Source: Paramacrobiotus metropolitanus (Eukaryota; Tardigrada; Eutardigrada; Parachela; Macrobiotidae). From it: a stretch of 64,000 nt of DNA. Position 1 is the stretch's first letter; every line of letters starts with the position of its first letter. The notes beneath the pieces were generated by a model that was given only the letters and a program-made list of their open reading frames with translations, was not told the DNA's origin and did not search any database. Where the stretch lies: the NCBI RefSeq assembly GCF_019649055.1, contig NW_026570232.1, positions 1,302,001 through 1,366,000 of the forward strand. Reading direction: 5' to 3'. Both the position numbers and the translations under genes were made by a program. Below are positions 1 to 13,800 of the stretch, piece after piece.

Positions 1-1969
1 CACCTTCAGGTTCAGGTTTAGCCTCAGTTTTAGCTTTTGATTTTTCCTTCTTTTCCTTCTCTTTGGCTTTTTTGGCCTTTTTACGTTTGCGCCTCTTCTT
101 CTCTTTCTCGGAATCGGATGATGATGAGCTGCCGGAACTGCTGGAGGAGCTACTCGATGATGAAGAGTCCCGTTTACTGCGCTTCTTGTGCTTTTCCTTC
201 TTATTCTTCTTGGATTTGTCAGCGAAAACAGGCACCAACTCGCCACACTTGATCACTCGTACCGGATGCTCCGGTACGTCGTTGGCCTTGGTGGGAAGGG
301 CTTCGATTTCTCGGACCAGCTCCTAACGGATGCAACATCAGTGCAAGATTAGAACGCACCACAATCAAATGACATAGCTTAACCGAATTCACAAAAATGC
401 ATATTGCAAGTGCACATTCATACTTATAATATTCAGATTCCAGACAGCAACGAGCAACAGTACGTAATGGTACCAAATGCACTTATGTTATTGTAACTAA
501 CAAAATGCATTCATTCAAAAATTATGCGAAATAAGAAAGTGCTTTCGTAAATGTAAACCTAGCAAAATCAGTGGTCTGCCTTAGCGTTATTCTAAAGAGT
601 TTTAAATCCCTGAAGCAAAGTAAAGTTGACTCTTTAAAGCAAATGTGGATGGATAAAACTAATCGCTTTCACAGATTACGCACGAACCCCGATAACCCCA
701 AAAAACAGAGATGAACTTCACTTGTCCAAACTATTTTCGCAAATCACATCTTTACCTGTCCTGCAACCACTTGTCCAAAAACAACGTGTTTGTTATCCAG
801 AAAAGGGCACGGCTGACATGTAATAAAAAACTGGGATCCATTGGTGTTGACGCCAGCATTGGCCATAGATACCAAAAACGGTCGGTCGTGTTTAAGGATG
901 AAGTTTTCATCCTGTCGAAAAGAGAAAAATCTGACTTCAGTAACGTACGGTTAGCAGCAAAAATACTACGCAAGCTATTCGAAAAAATTTCTCAATGGTT
1001 TAACAGAATTAAATGGGGATCCACAACTTTTATTACAAACAGCAACTCATGCAGAAAAATGATCAAAAATCCATATCAAAACGAACTTAAAAGTCCAAAA
1101 CACAATAAATCCTCAATGACTGTTATAGTTCATTAAACTAACCGGAAATTTGCCGCCGTAAATCGATTCACCACCCGTTCCGTCGAAAGCTAAAAACACA
1201 GGATTTCACTAAACACTCCTTCGAAACTCAAAAGGAACAAGATTATTTTAACAATCTCCATAACAAGTAACACAATTATGGTAGCTGGCACACGTTTAAC
1301 ACTGCTGACTAAAAAGTTCGAACATGCTCGCGAAGCACCTCAGTTTCGCATTCGCAGAGCGTCATCGCGAAAACTGAAAAAATGCTTACTTAAAATTAAT
1401 TATGAAAATGTGAGCACTTAATCCGCGTATTTATTGCACAAAAGTCCCAAACGTGGGAATGGAAAGCACTGCTGCAAGCCAACAACCTTCAGGGAATCCG
1501 ATTTACCTGTAAAATCTCCAGCTTGGATCATGAAATCCTTGATAACCCGATGAAAGAGCACACCCTGGTAGGTGAGTTTCTTGTGCGTTGTCTGTCCCAT
1601 TCCGTATTCCGATGTGGCCAGACCGCGAAAGTTTTCCGCCGTGCGAGGCACCACATCGTCGTACAGTTCGATCACAAGGCGACCTGCATTCCGCTCGCCG
1701 ATGGCGATGTCCAAGTAGCATCGCTTACGGAACTTCGGTGCAGATGATTCCTTCTTCGAAGAATGTTTCTTTTCTCTGCCAGATAAAAACGCAAACCCGT
1801 TCGCGCAATTACAAACAAGAGAACAGTATAATAACGCTGAAACAGTTGTCGCAAAATCCGACGGTAAACACTGCATATTCTGTAAGCCACTGCGTCAACG
1901 GCAGCCCTGGAACTGGGTACACACGTTGTCAGTTATTATTACAGTCTTCGATACGACTTACTCTTTCAT
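1..1969 (-). CDS. PPIG: Cyclophilin G/NK-TR-like peptidyl-prolyl isomerase, C-terminus cut by window edge
   Basis: Nuclear SR-type cyclophilins isomerise Xaa-Pro bonds and associate with splicing speckles. Five exons are supported: 1969-1962 (ATGAAAGA), 1775-1507, 1189-1143, 912-756 and 322-1; all junctions are GT-AG and in phase. The cyclophilin core reads [20 protein letters not shown], then [16 protein letters not shown] (active-site Arg, Phe and Gln present), [26 protein letters not shown] and [10 protein letters not shown]. The drug-pocket Trp of cyclophilin A is replaced by Phe before LDNKH; PPIG and NK-TR also vary there. After [11 protein letters not shown] the protein becomes a Lys-rich, Ser-rich and Asp/Glu-rich tail, typical of PPIG/NK-TR, and continues off the left edge. 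The two-codon first exon is chosen because it restores a Met in frame with a perfect GTAAGT donor. The gene is head to head with the PP6 regulatory subunit gene. Family is sure; PPIG versus NK-TR is less so. Confidence 0.9.
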
Positions 1970-2883
1970 CGCTTCTCGAAGTTCTCAGAGGAAATAGTTC
2001 TTTCAAATGCAAGTTCACCAGTCACCACCATTCGATGGGGAAACAAGGAAGCGACGACGAAGATACCTTGTCTTTCAAAACATTACATCATAATCACAAA
2101 TGCAGAAATGTTCCGCCAAAAGTGGCATACATAAAAAAACACAAATACTGCGAAAACCAAACTTGTTACTTGTCTATTAAACTCGAAAATTCAAAATGCA
2201 GCAGATATGTAATAATTCGATTTCGGGCGCTTCTGGTCATCTGTATGCTATCGTACGAAAAACAGAGCTTAAGCCAACCATTACCCTGTACCGTGAACCA
2301 ATGGGAATTCACAGAAAAGAGACCGCGAACGACCTGATCATTCATTCTGGTTTTGCTACGAGTTTCTGTGAAAACGTTTTTTGTGTTTTTCTGAAATTTA
2401 TTATGGATTATCCGTGATATATTACTTGTAAGTATATGGATTTCAGTACTGGATTAGGATTCAGGGATACCATGCGGGCGCAGAATCTCGGTCGGTTGTT
2501 CCTTTGACTGCTGGGATTCGGATTTCGGAATGTTGGCCTTCGCACTGAATGTGGCGATTCAGGACAAATGTCAATGAACTCATTGACGATTTTTGAACAC
2601 TCCCGATTTCCAAAGGATTGTTTTGATTCCTTGATAACCCACCCAGGTTTACAGGAAAATTATAGGGATGAAAATTTATGCTTTGCTTTAAATTAGGATC
2701 GATCTGTTGTTGAACATCTTCGTAATTACAAATGCATGAACTGATCACTGACGAGCATCGTTTGCTGATTTATTATTTATTTTCCCCATTTGGGAACGTG
2801 AGTTGTGTCGCGGAATTCTCCATTATTTTTGGTTTGTATTTTTGGACTGTAGAATAAACAGTGAGCCATCCAAATCATCCACC
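1970..2883. promoter_or_regulatory. Divergent intergenic region between cyclophilin G and PP6 regulatory subunit
   Basis: About 0.9 kb separates the two start codons, which point away from each other, so both promoters and 5' UTRs must lie here. I see no convincing TATA box. Open frames such as the minus-strand one at 2461-2748 have no recognisable product. Confidence 0.5.
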
Positions 2884-5800
2884 ATGTTCTGGAATAAGTT
2901 TGATATGATGCTGAATAAGGAGTCCTCGGTGCAGGACGTCCTACTGGATACTGACCCTGAGGTGATTTTATTCGTTTTGCATTTTGCTTGGCGAATACCT
3001 TGCGTAAACTTTGTACGGTCTGCTCACAGAAAGTGGAGCTGAAAGATTTATTTGAGAAGGAAGATTGCATCCAGCAAGCGAAAGCCCGTGCACCACAACT
3101 CATTAAAGTGTAAGTGGGTTAAAAAGACTGAAAGCGGCGCATGCCGTTACATCCCCTTTTTATGCACTGGTGTTTCCGCCTTGGCGATACAGGGATACAC
3201 ACACCGTAGTGCTATAGACAGAGTGATTATGGGGTGTTATCGATGTTACTACTTCTTATCAGTCTGATTTTTTACATCGATACTTACATACAATGTACAA
3301 CAATCAGTTAGCATAATACGTAATCTGTGGCGTTGTTCTTTTGCTTGTAGATTAACTCGGCCGGATATATTACGGGAACTGGTTAATTTAATTACCGAAG
3401 AGCCCGCTGGGGATTTGGACGCCAAAAACCGTTTCAAGTTAGTGCATATGGATTTCTATCGTGTTTTTACGTGTACTTTGCAGATTGACAGAACTGGCGA
3501 GTGCAGTGCAGGAAAGGATGTTATGCGTTTTGATGTCCTGGTTATTTTAAAGTTCGATGTCTTCTTTTATCGGAACGTTTCAGGATTAAATAAACCAATA
3601 GTTCAGTACTACGTACAGCTGATTCTGTACAAGTATTTCACAAAGCAAAATAAAATAACAAAGCGGTGTGTGAACTCTGACTAAGGTTTGAAAAAATGGG
3701 GAAATTATAATAATTTGTGTGTTTTACTTCCACAATAGCAAAGTTGTTCTTAACTGCATTCGAATGCCAGTCAGTGATTTAGGAATGTGAAATGCGTGAT
3801 GATGATTGGTCTTTTCATAGGGAAGCAACAACCGCTTGCGAAATCTTGAACGCGGACGTTCCCGAAATTCTTGACGGTTTAACCCAACCGCCTGGAGAAT
3901 TGTTGGAATTGTTATTTGGCTTATTTTCCACCGACCAGATTCTTAATCCCATTTTAACTAGTTTTGTTACGAGAACGCTGGGACTGTTGATCTCAAAGAA
4001 ACCTATTGAAGTGGGTGTTGTTTCTCAGCTTATTTGTTAGGAGGTTAGATTAGAGTGACGTTGTTTTGCAGGTTTTTACGTTTCTGAAGCAGAAGGAAGA
4101 GTTTTTGGATAAGTCGTTGAAACATTTAAATGTTACGGCCATTACCGATCTTTATATTCGTTTAATTACTGCCCATGAGAATGATGACTTCCGGTACAAA
4201 ATGTGCGAGGTATGAATATTTGATAATAGTTTACTCTAACAACGTAAATATAAAAATTTATATTAATTGTACCCTGTACGGATTTTTACTTGTTGAACCA
4301 TATGCGGCACTGTTGTTTGATCTTCTGATTTCGAATTTTAAATATAATTTAACGTATTTGGATGATTTTTGGCATAGAATTTTCGGTTGAATTTTAAAAT
4401 TGTCAGCGCTTGCCGCTGGCGTTTGTTAATGCTGTTTTTTAAACTACATTGTTGCTCCTAGTTTTTTTTTACTTCGCCTTAGGAAAAATTTGGACTTTAC
4501 TGTAACTGCTTACTAGACAATTGATTGACGTCATTTAGCATAGATTTAACCAGATAAAACTGAAAACTAATAAACCCCTCAGTGAAAACTGTATCTTTAT
4601 TTAAAATTATTGATTTATTGGATATCATCAAGCATTTACTGATAGCTTACTCATGGTGCTCAAGTACTACGAGTAATGTGTCCCGTGTTTGTAGTGGCTG
4701 AATCAGCAGCGTTTCATGCAGCGTGTCGCCGAATATCTGGATGTGAATTTCATAGCCGATCCCGATTACCATTTCAATGCCGCACAACTCATTTCCGATA
4801 TTATTCGTTTTTCACGCGAGCAGCAACTCCAGCAGCTCAAACCGGATGATGAAATGTCCAAACTGACACCGGAAACCTATGCTAATGATCTTCTCAAGGC
4901 AGCTGATAGGTTAATAGCAGTAGCATGTTAATTCGTATCCGCCCTGGCCTACGGTGGCATTTCAATATCCATTAGCGCCATATGATACCCCAATTAACAT
5001 CATTACCAGTCTTTTTCGACAGTCTTGTTTTGCGACGCTTTATTTGACGTTAAATGTTCACAGTTTACTTAAGGTTATCAAAATTCTGGTAGTTATCGTC
5101 AATTTAATAGTAAATTTAGTGGGTTAAAATGAAATTGTCTATTTCGATTTTGTCTGTTGCTTATATTTTTTTATTGTTTTTACAGTATTTAGAAGTTTTT
5201 CTAGAGTAAAATAATGAGTTTTCGTAAACTGCTACGTTTAAATTTTATTGTACCAGGATGCATGATAAAGAAAAAGGGATATTCCGTTTACTTGAAAGTT
5301 CAGAAGGATCTATTTATTTTGCTGCTGTATTTAATTAACAAGTTCTGGATGTGCTTTAAATTACAGTATTTTGTTTTTGCAGTGATGATTTTATAAATCA
5401 AGTCGTTGGGATTCTTCTTAAGAGTTCCTCCAGTCAGTCATCCATTGTTAACTGTATTTCAGTTCTGGGTGCCCCCTTTGATTTCATTCCGGTCAAGTAA
5501 GAATTTTCGCTTACACTTGGATGACCAACATTGAAAAATAATTACGTATACGGCTGTTTTCAGTTTTGATGGTAATGCCGAACAGCGAGCCTTATTTAGC
5601 GAGTTGAGCTTTATCGTTGTCAATTCGCGGATTGACAAATATACCAGAATTCTTCACCCGGTTATCCCCCAGTTACATGATATTCTAAAAAACCCACCGG
5701 TGGTAAGTTTGGATAACTAAACTACTAACTAAAGATAATGTATATGGTGTGTTATTTATTGACTTAGGTGACATTTGTCGCGCTTTTTCTTATGCGTGTG

Positions 5801-8800
5801 CACTTGTATACTACAGTGAATGTGTGCATTTTTATAAGTTTCAAAAGTAAAATATTGCATAAAATTTATTTCGTGATGCGTTATTGATTACCAGAATAAT
5901 AAGAGTAATTAATCAAAAGCACAAGAAGGTGGCTTACGTTTTTTTCTACTCTGATTAGCGCAATATGTTGATTGCGGAGTTGGCGGAGGGCGAAGTGACC
6001 TTGACGAATCGCGTCAGCCAGACGCGCGTGCAGCTCGTTCGATTGTTGGCACTATTGATTTCCTTCGGCCGACCGCAGCTAAATCAGACAATCTACCAAA
6101 GTGGACTGATAATTACGCTCCTGGTAACAAAAGCCGTAACGCGCCTGTATCAACACGCCAATCTTATCACGTCCGACTGCTGCCAGTGTTAACCTTTGAT
6201 ATTTCTCTTTTTATAGGAAATGTTTTTCCAGTTTTATTGGAATTCCTTTTTCCATTTGCACGTGCAAAACTGTATTAACCTCATTATTCGTAATACTCCC
6301 TTGGCGCTTACCACCGCTGAGAATTCGCAAAATGTTCTGGTCAATCATCCACTTTTACACCAGGTACTGCCGCGTAATTCTTTTTGAACGGAACATTTGC
6401 ACAACAAAATAGATGAGAATGTTAATTAGATTATTAATGTATGGAAATTCTTCCAGTGGGTTTTATCAGTCTAAACAGTTATTATTTGTTTCGAAAATTT
6501 ATATTTATTTCATTCACTTCGGATCGTGCTAAAAATAAGATGTGCTGTGCTCTTTGTGTCAGTTTTCTTCGTTTTTTCGGTATTACTATACAGTTACAGT
6601 TTAACTGTAGTATCCGACATTTGCGATTTTGTAGCTGCTGGTGGATGGGCGGTTGCAACAGCGAATAATGCAGGCATGGAAGGAGAACGCTGACTTAGAG
6701 TGAGTTTAAAAAGACTTGCATACTTCTGTATTGGAACGCGGTGTTGCTACTGCTCAATAGCTGCATTGTACAAGAAAAAATAATGAATTTGCGCAACTTT
6801 TTAGAGCAACTGGTAAACCCCGGCGAGCATACATGGGTCATGTGACAGCCATTAGCATGGAGCTTTCCCCTGAACAGGCTTCCAAAAATTCCTTCGTTCA
6901 AGTACTTCTTGATGGTCAGTTGCTCAGCATTATGGAAATATTTTTTTACTTCAGCCCTAGTTGTTTTTTGAAATGCGTTCACCGTTTTAATGTGCGACAA
7001 TATTCTGTATTGCATCTGGTTGTTAGTGCCGTATAAATTAGATTTAATCATTTAGTAAATTAGTAGTAGTATTTTGACCGCTTTATATGTCTGTCCATAG
7101 TTAATTGGTTGATCTCTGCAGTTTTGAAAAATTTTGTTGACATGGCATTTGTTTATTTGTTATTCTGTAGAAATGGATGCTTCCACGACTCAAGAATGGA
7201 ATGAGTTTATGCAGACCAGTATCAAGCCTTTGGTTGATATTCAGTCCCGTTGCCTTGTAAGGAAGAACGTTTTTGTGCAGCTGCTCCCTAGGCTTTAATA
7301 CTTTTGTATTCGGAATTACGAGTACTTACTGTATGCTTTGAAAATTCATGGTAGTACAGCAATCATCGTAAGTTTGCCTAAACAAATTTGCGCATTTTAA
7401 TTCCGCAAATGAGCTTTATTTAGTTAACTAATCAACATCTCTCCTTTATTTCTATGATTAACAATTGTACTTCTTTAATTTCATTCCATTTTTATTGTGC
7501 TTTTAGGCTGGTGTGCATCCGCTCCAAGTCCAAAGCCAGGTTAGCATAAACGTTTTGATTTGTACCGGTTTCTCCTTACGCCGATTAATTTTAGCCCAAT
7601 TCTGGATCCATTCCGAGTGATGTTGCCGCTTTCGAATATGATAGCACATCCGCAGCTCCGGGGTTTGTATGATTATAGTTAATTGATAATTTCGTATGAT
7701 GTAGTTAATTAATTAATTCGTTTGATATCGTTAATTGATGTAATTATTTTGATGGTTTAAGACTGACGTGACTGAAGTTGTTCAATTATTGTAAAGCCGA
7801 AGGCATCGTTGTAGTTTTTTATGCACCGTTGATAAAAAATTGGCGTCTTAATTATCACTTTTCTTTCCACTTTGTTTTAAAATAAAAAGCATAAAAATAA
7901 AAAGCGTTCAGAAAATAAAAAGGCATTCTTGTTCTAAAAAAACTTTTAAAAACAGAAAGAGTGCCTTATCTCTATAAAAGACTTTCCGATATCGACTTCT
8001 GTTTTAAAACAGACAGTAAATTTTTCTATCGTTTGATATGTAAACACTAAACACCCATGGTTGTGCTGGAAGGATGGATTTAATTGTGCTTGTCTGTGCG
8101 GTTACAGTGATCAGTCAACGGAGGATATAAATATGAAGAAGCACATCGATCGGCTGGTGGATAGTGAGAATGTACCGCCTGGCACAGCCGACCAGAAAGC
8201 CAACCAGATTATTGATCAGTAAGTCTTTCTTATTGGTTTCGTCCGCGTTATCGGTGCCTAAAGGGAAAAAGCCCGGTTTAAATTTTAATGGTTGATGGTG
8301 CCCGCTGTTTGTGTCGTTTTTGATTTCCGTGCATGGATGAATTTTTACTGTAACGAATTATCAACAGGTTTTTGGCTTCCATAGTCTTGTATTTTGTTTA
8401 GCGGTAACAATGTAGTGCACTGGCAATAGCACGTTTATTACGGTTAACTGCCGGTTTGTTCCGAAACGGTCTGAACACATATGAGTCACTGTGACGTGTT
8501 TTTTAGTTTGGCTGACGAGGAAATGCGGTTGCGTATCGGTGATGAAGACGAGGAGATGGATATTTCCACCGATGAGGAAATTGTCAAAACGCCTAAAGTG
8601 GCCAAGGACGCCGTGTCCGACTGGCCGGCGGTGCAGCCGCTGCATGTGGCCGAAAAGGATGGGCTGAAGCGGATGGAGGAAGCCGAAAATGCAAACTGTA
8701 CGTAATTTGGTAGTTGTAACTAACCAAAAATTATAACCAGAATGGATACTGACAATTGTGAATTACTTCTATCCGACTGTATATGTTTTAAAAGATTATG

Positions 8801-9919
8801 TATGAGCTTTGCAGGTGATGGCTGCTGGCGTAGCTATGATTTTAACAAGTACCAGCCCATCGCTTGAGACTTCGTTTTTTTCAGCGTTTATTAAAAAATT
8901 TTATTAAAAATTTGAAATGAACAGTTTTGTGTACACAGAGCCTTGCTCTACGAGTACAGTATAAGTATTTGAAATGTTGATATATTATATGGAATGTTCG
9001 TTCATTACAACTAGAACACTACGTAATCTAAGAACACAGCATTGGCATTATTACCGATAAAATATACTGCTTACAGTCATCGTTGTATTTGCTGTGCCGC
9101 AAGCTGGAAATTAATGTGCTGTTTGGTCGCTTTCATACTACTTAAATGGATTTGATGACAGTTTTATAAAACGTTTAATTTCTTAAAATTTGCAGCACCG
9201 TGGGATACGGCCATGAAGTCCACGGACGGGTCGCACGATTTTGCCAACTGGGACAGTGAGATGACATCCAAACCAGCAGCATCTGCTGATGAATGGGCGG
9301 ATTTCTCCGCTTTTGAACCTGGAACAGATAACAATAACCGGGATATGTTCTTCTTGTCGTAAGTGCTACTACAGTGAGATGCATATTGCTTTTTTTGACG
9401 GATCTTATCTGCCATATTCTTTTTAAATTCCCAGTTTAATACTGGGTAGTTATAAATGACAAAGTAGTGGTAATAGTGATAAAATCAATATCGCCTACAA
9501 GTTAATACTGCGACTATGGCTGTCTACCAGCAAAATTAGATTTTGTTCAGCATGTACAGTTTATTCAGCATAAATATCGCGAAATGATGCCTTAATAATA
9601 TTATGTCTTTTCAAGAAGGATATGTTTTCTGTGTTGTTGTAGATCATCGCAAGCGGCCAACGGCGCCCAGGACAGCGAAGACGGTCCCTTTGAATTTCGC
9701 GCTTCCTGTCTGACCCCGGAGCCGGGCGAGCCCTCCGCGCAGGCGGTGGAGAATGGCGAGGAGGATCCCCGCCCCACCGGCGACATCAACATGGACCCCT
9801 TTCACGGGCCGCCCCCCTCCTCCAGCAGCCCGCTGCCGACGGGCAGCGGCGACATTCCCACCTCGTCGGAGTGTTTCCTCAAACACAAATCCGGCGAAGA
9901 CGCGACACACAGCGGTTAG
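2884..9919 (+). CDS. PPP6R: Protein phosphatase 6 regulatory subunit (SAPS-domain protein)
   Basis: SAPS proteins bind the PP6 catalytic subunit and direct it to substrates in the cytoplasm. Nineteen in-phase exons were traced: 2884-2961, 3030-3109, 3351-3437, 3821-4010, 4072-4209, 4695-4909, 5383-5496, 5564-5702, 5959-6123, 6217-6363, 6635-6699, 6805-6914, 7171-7256, 7507-7539, 7595-7662, 8108-8218, 8507-8697, 9196-9358 and 9643-9919. The protein begins MFWNKFD, as PP6R1-3 begin MFWKFD. SAPS landmarks follow in order: LNPILTSFVTRTLGLLI, CEWLNQQRFMQRVAEYL, AAQLISDIIRFSREQQ, RVQLVRLLALLISFGRP, FQFYWNSFFHLHVQNCI and RRAYMGHVTAISM. The tail is acidic, then Ser/Pro-rich, with repeated Trp-Asp/Trp-Ala motifs (NWDSEM, EWADFSAFE), and ends at TAG. 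Introns are mostly 70-500 bp. The PP6 catalytic subunit gene lies in the same window at 54.4-56.0 kb. Confidence 0.95.
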
Positions 9920-10814
9920 CTTTGACAGAGAGAGTAAGGGAATATTTCCCGCGGGGGAAGGTGGTTGATTGATTGCAGCGACCAAGATAATGAGGAGGGA
10001 ACTTTTCTTTCGGAGGGGGACTGGTTTGTGGTCTTTGCGTGCTGGACTGGGCTGGGGTTATATTCTTTGTGATCGGCTGTGTCGTTGTTTTTTTGATTAC
10101 CTTGACTGTCTGTGTACGGTTACCTCTTTGGGTTTCACTGTGTAGACGTTGTCGATTTGATTAGGGAGTATTAAATTAAAGAAACATGGTTGATAATTCT
10201 CATCTAGTGAATTACGCAGTAAACTGCTAAACGTGCTTAAACGCCAGGCATACTGCAGAAAATTGTGTAGTACAATGGCTTTAATAACATCATATGTCGA
10301 TCACGCTGTAGAGATACAGAAGTTGCTCTCTTAAATTAAATGTATTCTCGTAGAGATTTATCTCAGTTTCAAGGTGCCCGTTTTTACTCGTTGACAATTT
10401 AAGCGATTTTAATAAATTAAAATTAGTAAATACTGCACATACACTGAAAAAAGGGGAAATACCGGAAAAGGAATCGACATAAGTGCGCGCTCCGGCACAA
10501 ATGCACGCGAACGTGCATTAGTTTACCGAATTATTTACAGTACTTCTAGTGTTCTCGTTTCTTTACACGAAGATTGTAGACAAGTGAGGCGGGATGTACA
10601 GGGGATGTTGCCATGCCTCCGCAAGTAGCTCCGTTTCCTCACTGTCAGCGCCGTCCCTTCTCCGGGCGGGCAGGCTAGGCTCATCCGCCTGCAAGAATGC
10701 CTGACCTAGTGTCCCACTCCCCGCCCATTCTGCGTTATTAAATCCCCCTGTCGGTGACCTGTAGTACGCCGTGTCCATCTGCCGCCGCGGGTAGCCCGAC
10801 ACCGCGTGGACGCA
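9920..10814. other. Intergenic region between PP6 regulatory subunit and ADAM10-like gene
   Basis: It must contain the 3' UTR of the upstream gene and the promoter of the downstream one. A GC-rich patch at 10590-10800 is open on the minus strand: a 70-codon ATG frame from 10776 to 10563 encodes an unrecognised polypeptide rich in Glu, Ala and Pro. It may be a real short gene or a CpG-rich promoter shadow, and I do not call it. Confidence 0.4.
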
Positions 10815-13800
10815 ATGTCCTTGGCCGTACTCCCTACTTTATGTTGTCTCTTGGTGGCAGCCGTTCAACTTATATGCTGCGTCCGTTCCCAGCCGTATCC
10901 GCCCCAAGAACCGGGGGCGCAAAAGGTCGCCAAGTATGAATGGGCCAGTTTCATACCAGCAGCAGGTAAAATCTTAGTTTCGTCACAATCGCAGAGTAGA
11001 GTAGATATTTTTATCGTCTACAGAAATTAAGTTGTTACTAACAAATAATTGTTAAGTTTACTTCGACCCTAAAGTTAAATTAAAGTTATTTAATAGTAAC
11101 CTTCTGCTAGTTAACTCCGCGCCCAACGCCACCGAGACGCTGACCGTGGCCGATAAAATCCATTATTATCGCGGTCACGTGGCGGAGCTGCCGCAGTCGC
11201 GCGCCCACGGGGTGCTGCGGAAGAACGGGCTCTTCGAAGGCGTCGTCGAAGCCGGAAGTGAGACGTATTTTATTGAAAGTCCTGTTCGGTAAAACTTAGT
11301 CAAATTAAATACGTTTACATTATCAATCAATTTAAGTTCCTTCCATAAACCGAATAAATTCGAAGATGTCCTTTGTATTTAAAATTTTTCAGACTTCAGG
11401 GTAAGTGCGCAAGCATTTTCGAGCAAGTGTACGAGGCCTTGTACGAACATTTTCGATGGTTCGTATCAACAGTTATCAAGAAAATCCCATTTAACAGTTT
11501 TCAGTTACTGTACTGTACTTCACCAATGAACATATTATGTTCATTGGTGGAGTACAGTACAGTAACTGAAAACTGATAAATTATGTTATGAATAATACAA
11601 GTGCAGATCGTGTGAAAATAGTTAGGTCGATGCTGCGTGCAAGGGTGTTTGCACGGGTGTTGTCTGCGTGCACGGAGTTTGGACACGGGTGTTGGCTGTG
11701 TGCACGGGTGACCTTTTTGGATCCGCACGGGTGTTAGCTGTGTGCACGGCTTTTCAGTTTTTTATGATTTCAAATTTTAGTCGTAACATTTATAATTTTC
11801 GGAGGTCTTATCAATCACAACAGGTTTTTCGACCGGTTTCTGACATATTCTCACGTCGTCGACTCTTCTTACGGTGGCTTTCTAGTACTTCGTGGTACTG
11901 CACTAACAAGTACTTCTATAGATTTTAACTGGTAACATAGTACTCTGTAATTGCTATTTACAGCAAATTTCGCAGTACGTGCGGTAGGTATTTTCGTTGA
12001 GAAATTGTGGGCTAAGTGAGTAGGTTTCCTAAGTAGTAATTATGTAAAAAATTTCTAACTAAATTATACAATCAAATTTAAACAATTTAAATAATTTCCC
12101 GCGCACGCAGCCAACGCCCGTGCAGGAGTCCCGTGCCCGCAGCCAACACCCGTGCGGACCCAAAAATATCACCCGTGCACGCAGCCAAAACCCGTGTTTA
12201 CCCGTGCACGCAGCCATAATGAAATAGTTATTGTACGCCTGTACAACCGATGCGCGTACTCCATAATGATAATGCTTTATGCAGCACGCCCATGTGTTGC
12301 ACAGACGGGTGCCAAAATGGTTACTTGTACCTTTGTTGTTGACGATGCATCCACCGTGTGTATGCATTTGGTGGAGGTGACCGGATCATGATTAAGTACA
12401 CGACATGTGTCATAAAGCAGTTCCTGAATGATGAGCAGTTCCTGAAGAAGATGAAGAACCGTGAACATACTCGTAGATGACCTTCCTTATCTGTATTTTG
12501 GTCTATAAACCTTCCACATTTCAAAATTAACATATTTTATGATTTTGATTCCGCTGGGTATCGAGTTGTTTTTGTTATTCATCGAATACCCTTCCAACCG
12601 TATCTATCAATGACCAAAAAGGCTGTTTAACAGATTCTTTGGCAACACGTCGCGCATAAAATCCTCCAAAGAGCAGTCCAACCGCGCCATCATCTACCGG
12701 TGGGAAGACCTGCGTCTCTTCCCCGTGGAGACTGCCTGTAAAGCCAACGATCCCTCCTGCTACTACTACCAGACCGTTCTCCACTACAAAGCCCTGTTCC
12801 CGCCCACCGACGGCCCGCCCATCGTCCGGCACGCCAATCTCTACCCCGCCTACGACGACCCGCCGCCCCCTGTGGGCGAAGACAAAACCTGCCACATCCA
12901 CGTCATCGCCGACCACCGCTTCTTCGCCAACGTCGGCTTCGCCTCGGTGCAGAAGACTGTGGAGGCCATTGTCTGGCACATCGAGGAGGCCGACCATCTG
13001 TACCGCTCCACCGAGTGGACTATGCCCAGTGCCCCACGAAAAGTGGGTGTGTCCCTTAAACGCATCACGGTGTTCACTTCGCTGCAGTCGCCGGGGAATC
13101 CCTTTCAAGAGGATGACCTGAATGATGAGCAGTTCCTGAAGAAGATGAAGTTCATCGATACGGGAGATGCCTGTATCGCCATGACCTTTACCTTTTCCTA
13201 TCTGCAGGGCACCTTCGGCATCTCCTACGTTGGCACCGTGTGCAATCCGCGATATAACTGGGCGCTGGTCAATTTTCGCAGCATGGACGGAGAGGTGTGT
13301 TTGTAAGAACAATAACAATTTTTATTACTAACAGATTCACACTGCGACGAGTATTGTGCATTAATGCGCAATACGTAAGGGTTTTATGCACGAAGTGAAG
13401 CAACCTTCATACATGTATGTATTGACGGACTGTCAGGTGAATGTTTTGCGACTGCTGATGAAGTATTCTTAAATATTTTTATGAATCTGTCTATAATAGT
13501 TTTTTGTTTTTGCTAGTGATGCATATACGTACTGTATTTGAAGGTCTTTAATTTTTAAACATTAACAGCGCATGAACAATGTTTAATGTTTAATTAAACA
13601 TGAAACACTGGTTTACAAACATGAAATAGAATTCGCTAATAAACGAAGTCTTTTATAACTATTCGCCGATAGCGGTTTTTCTTTGTTGCTGCTCCTTAAT
13701 GCTTACATCGCGTTTTACTCTTTAGACTTTTTTGGACATAGTATTGTTATAATAATAATGAACTATCCGCTCGGTACCTACTACCTAGGCCAACTGTATT

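Noticed and set aside
1418-1876. Longer N-terminus for the cyclophilin reading through upstream of 1775
   Set aside because: The extra stretch has no fit to cyclophilins and a CAG acceptor with an upstream ATG exon gives a clean start.
10563-10776. 70-codon minus ORF in the GC-rich promoter of the ADAM10-like gene
   Set aside because: No family, no splice evidence, and it overlaps a probable promoter; GC-rich DNA easily leaves frames open.
11393-11400. Eight-base microexon ACTTCAGG before a GTAAGT donor in the ADAM10-like gene
   Set aside because: Exon 2 joins exon 3 directly in phase and matches ADAM10-like sequence; adding the microexon breaks the frame.
12575-13318. 247-codon minus-strand ORF opposite ADAM10-like exon 3
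   Set aside because: It is the antisense of a well-supported coding exon.
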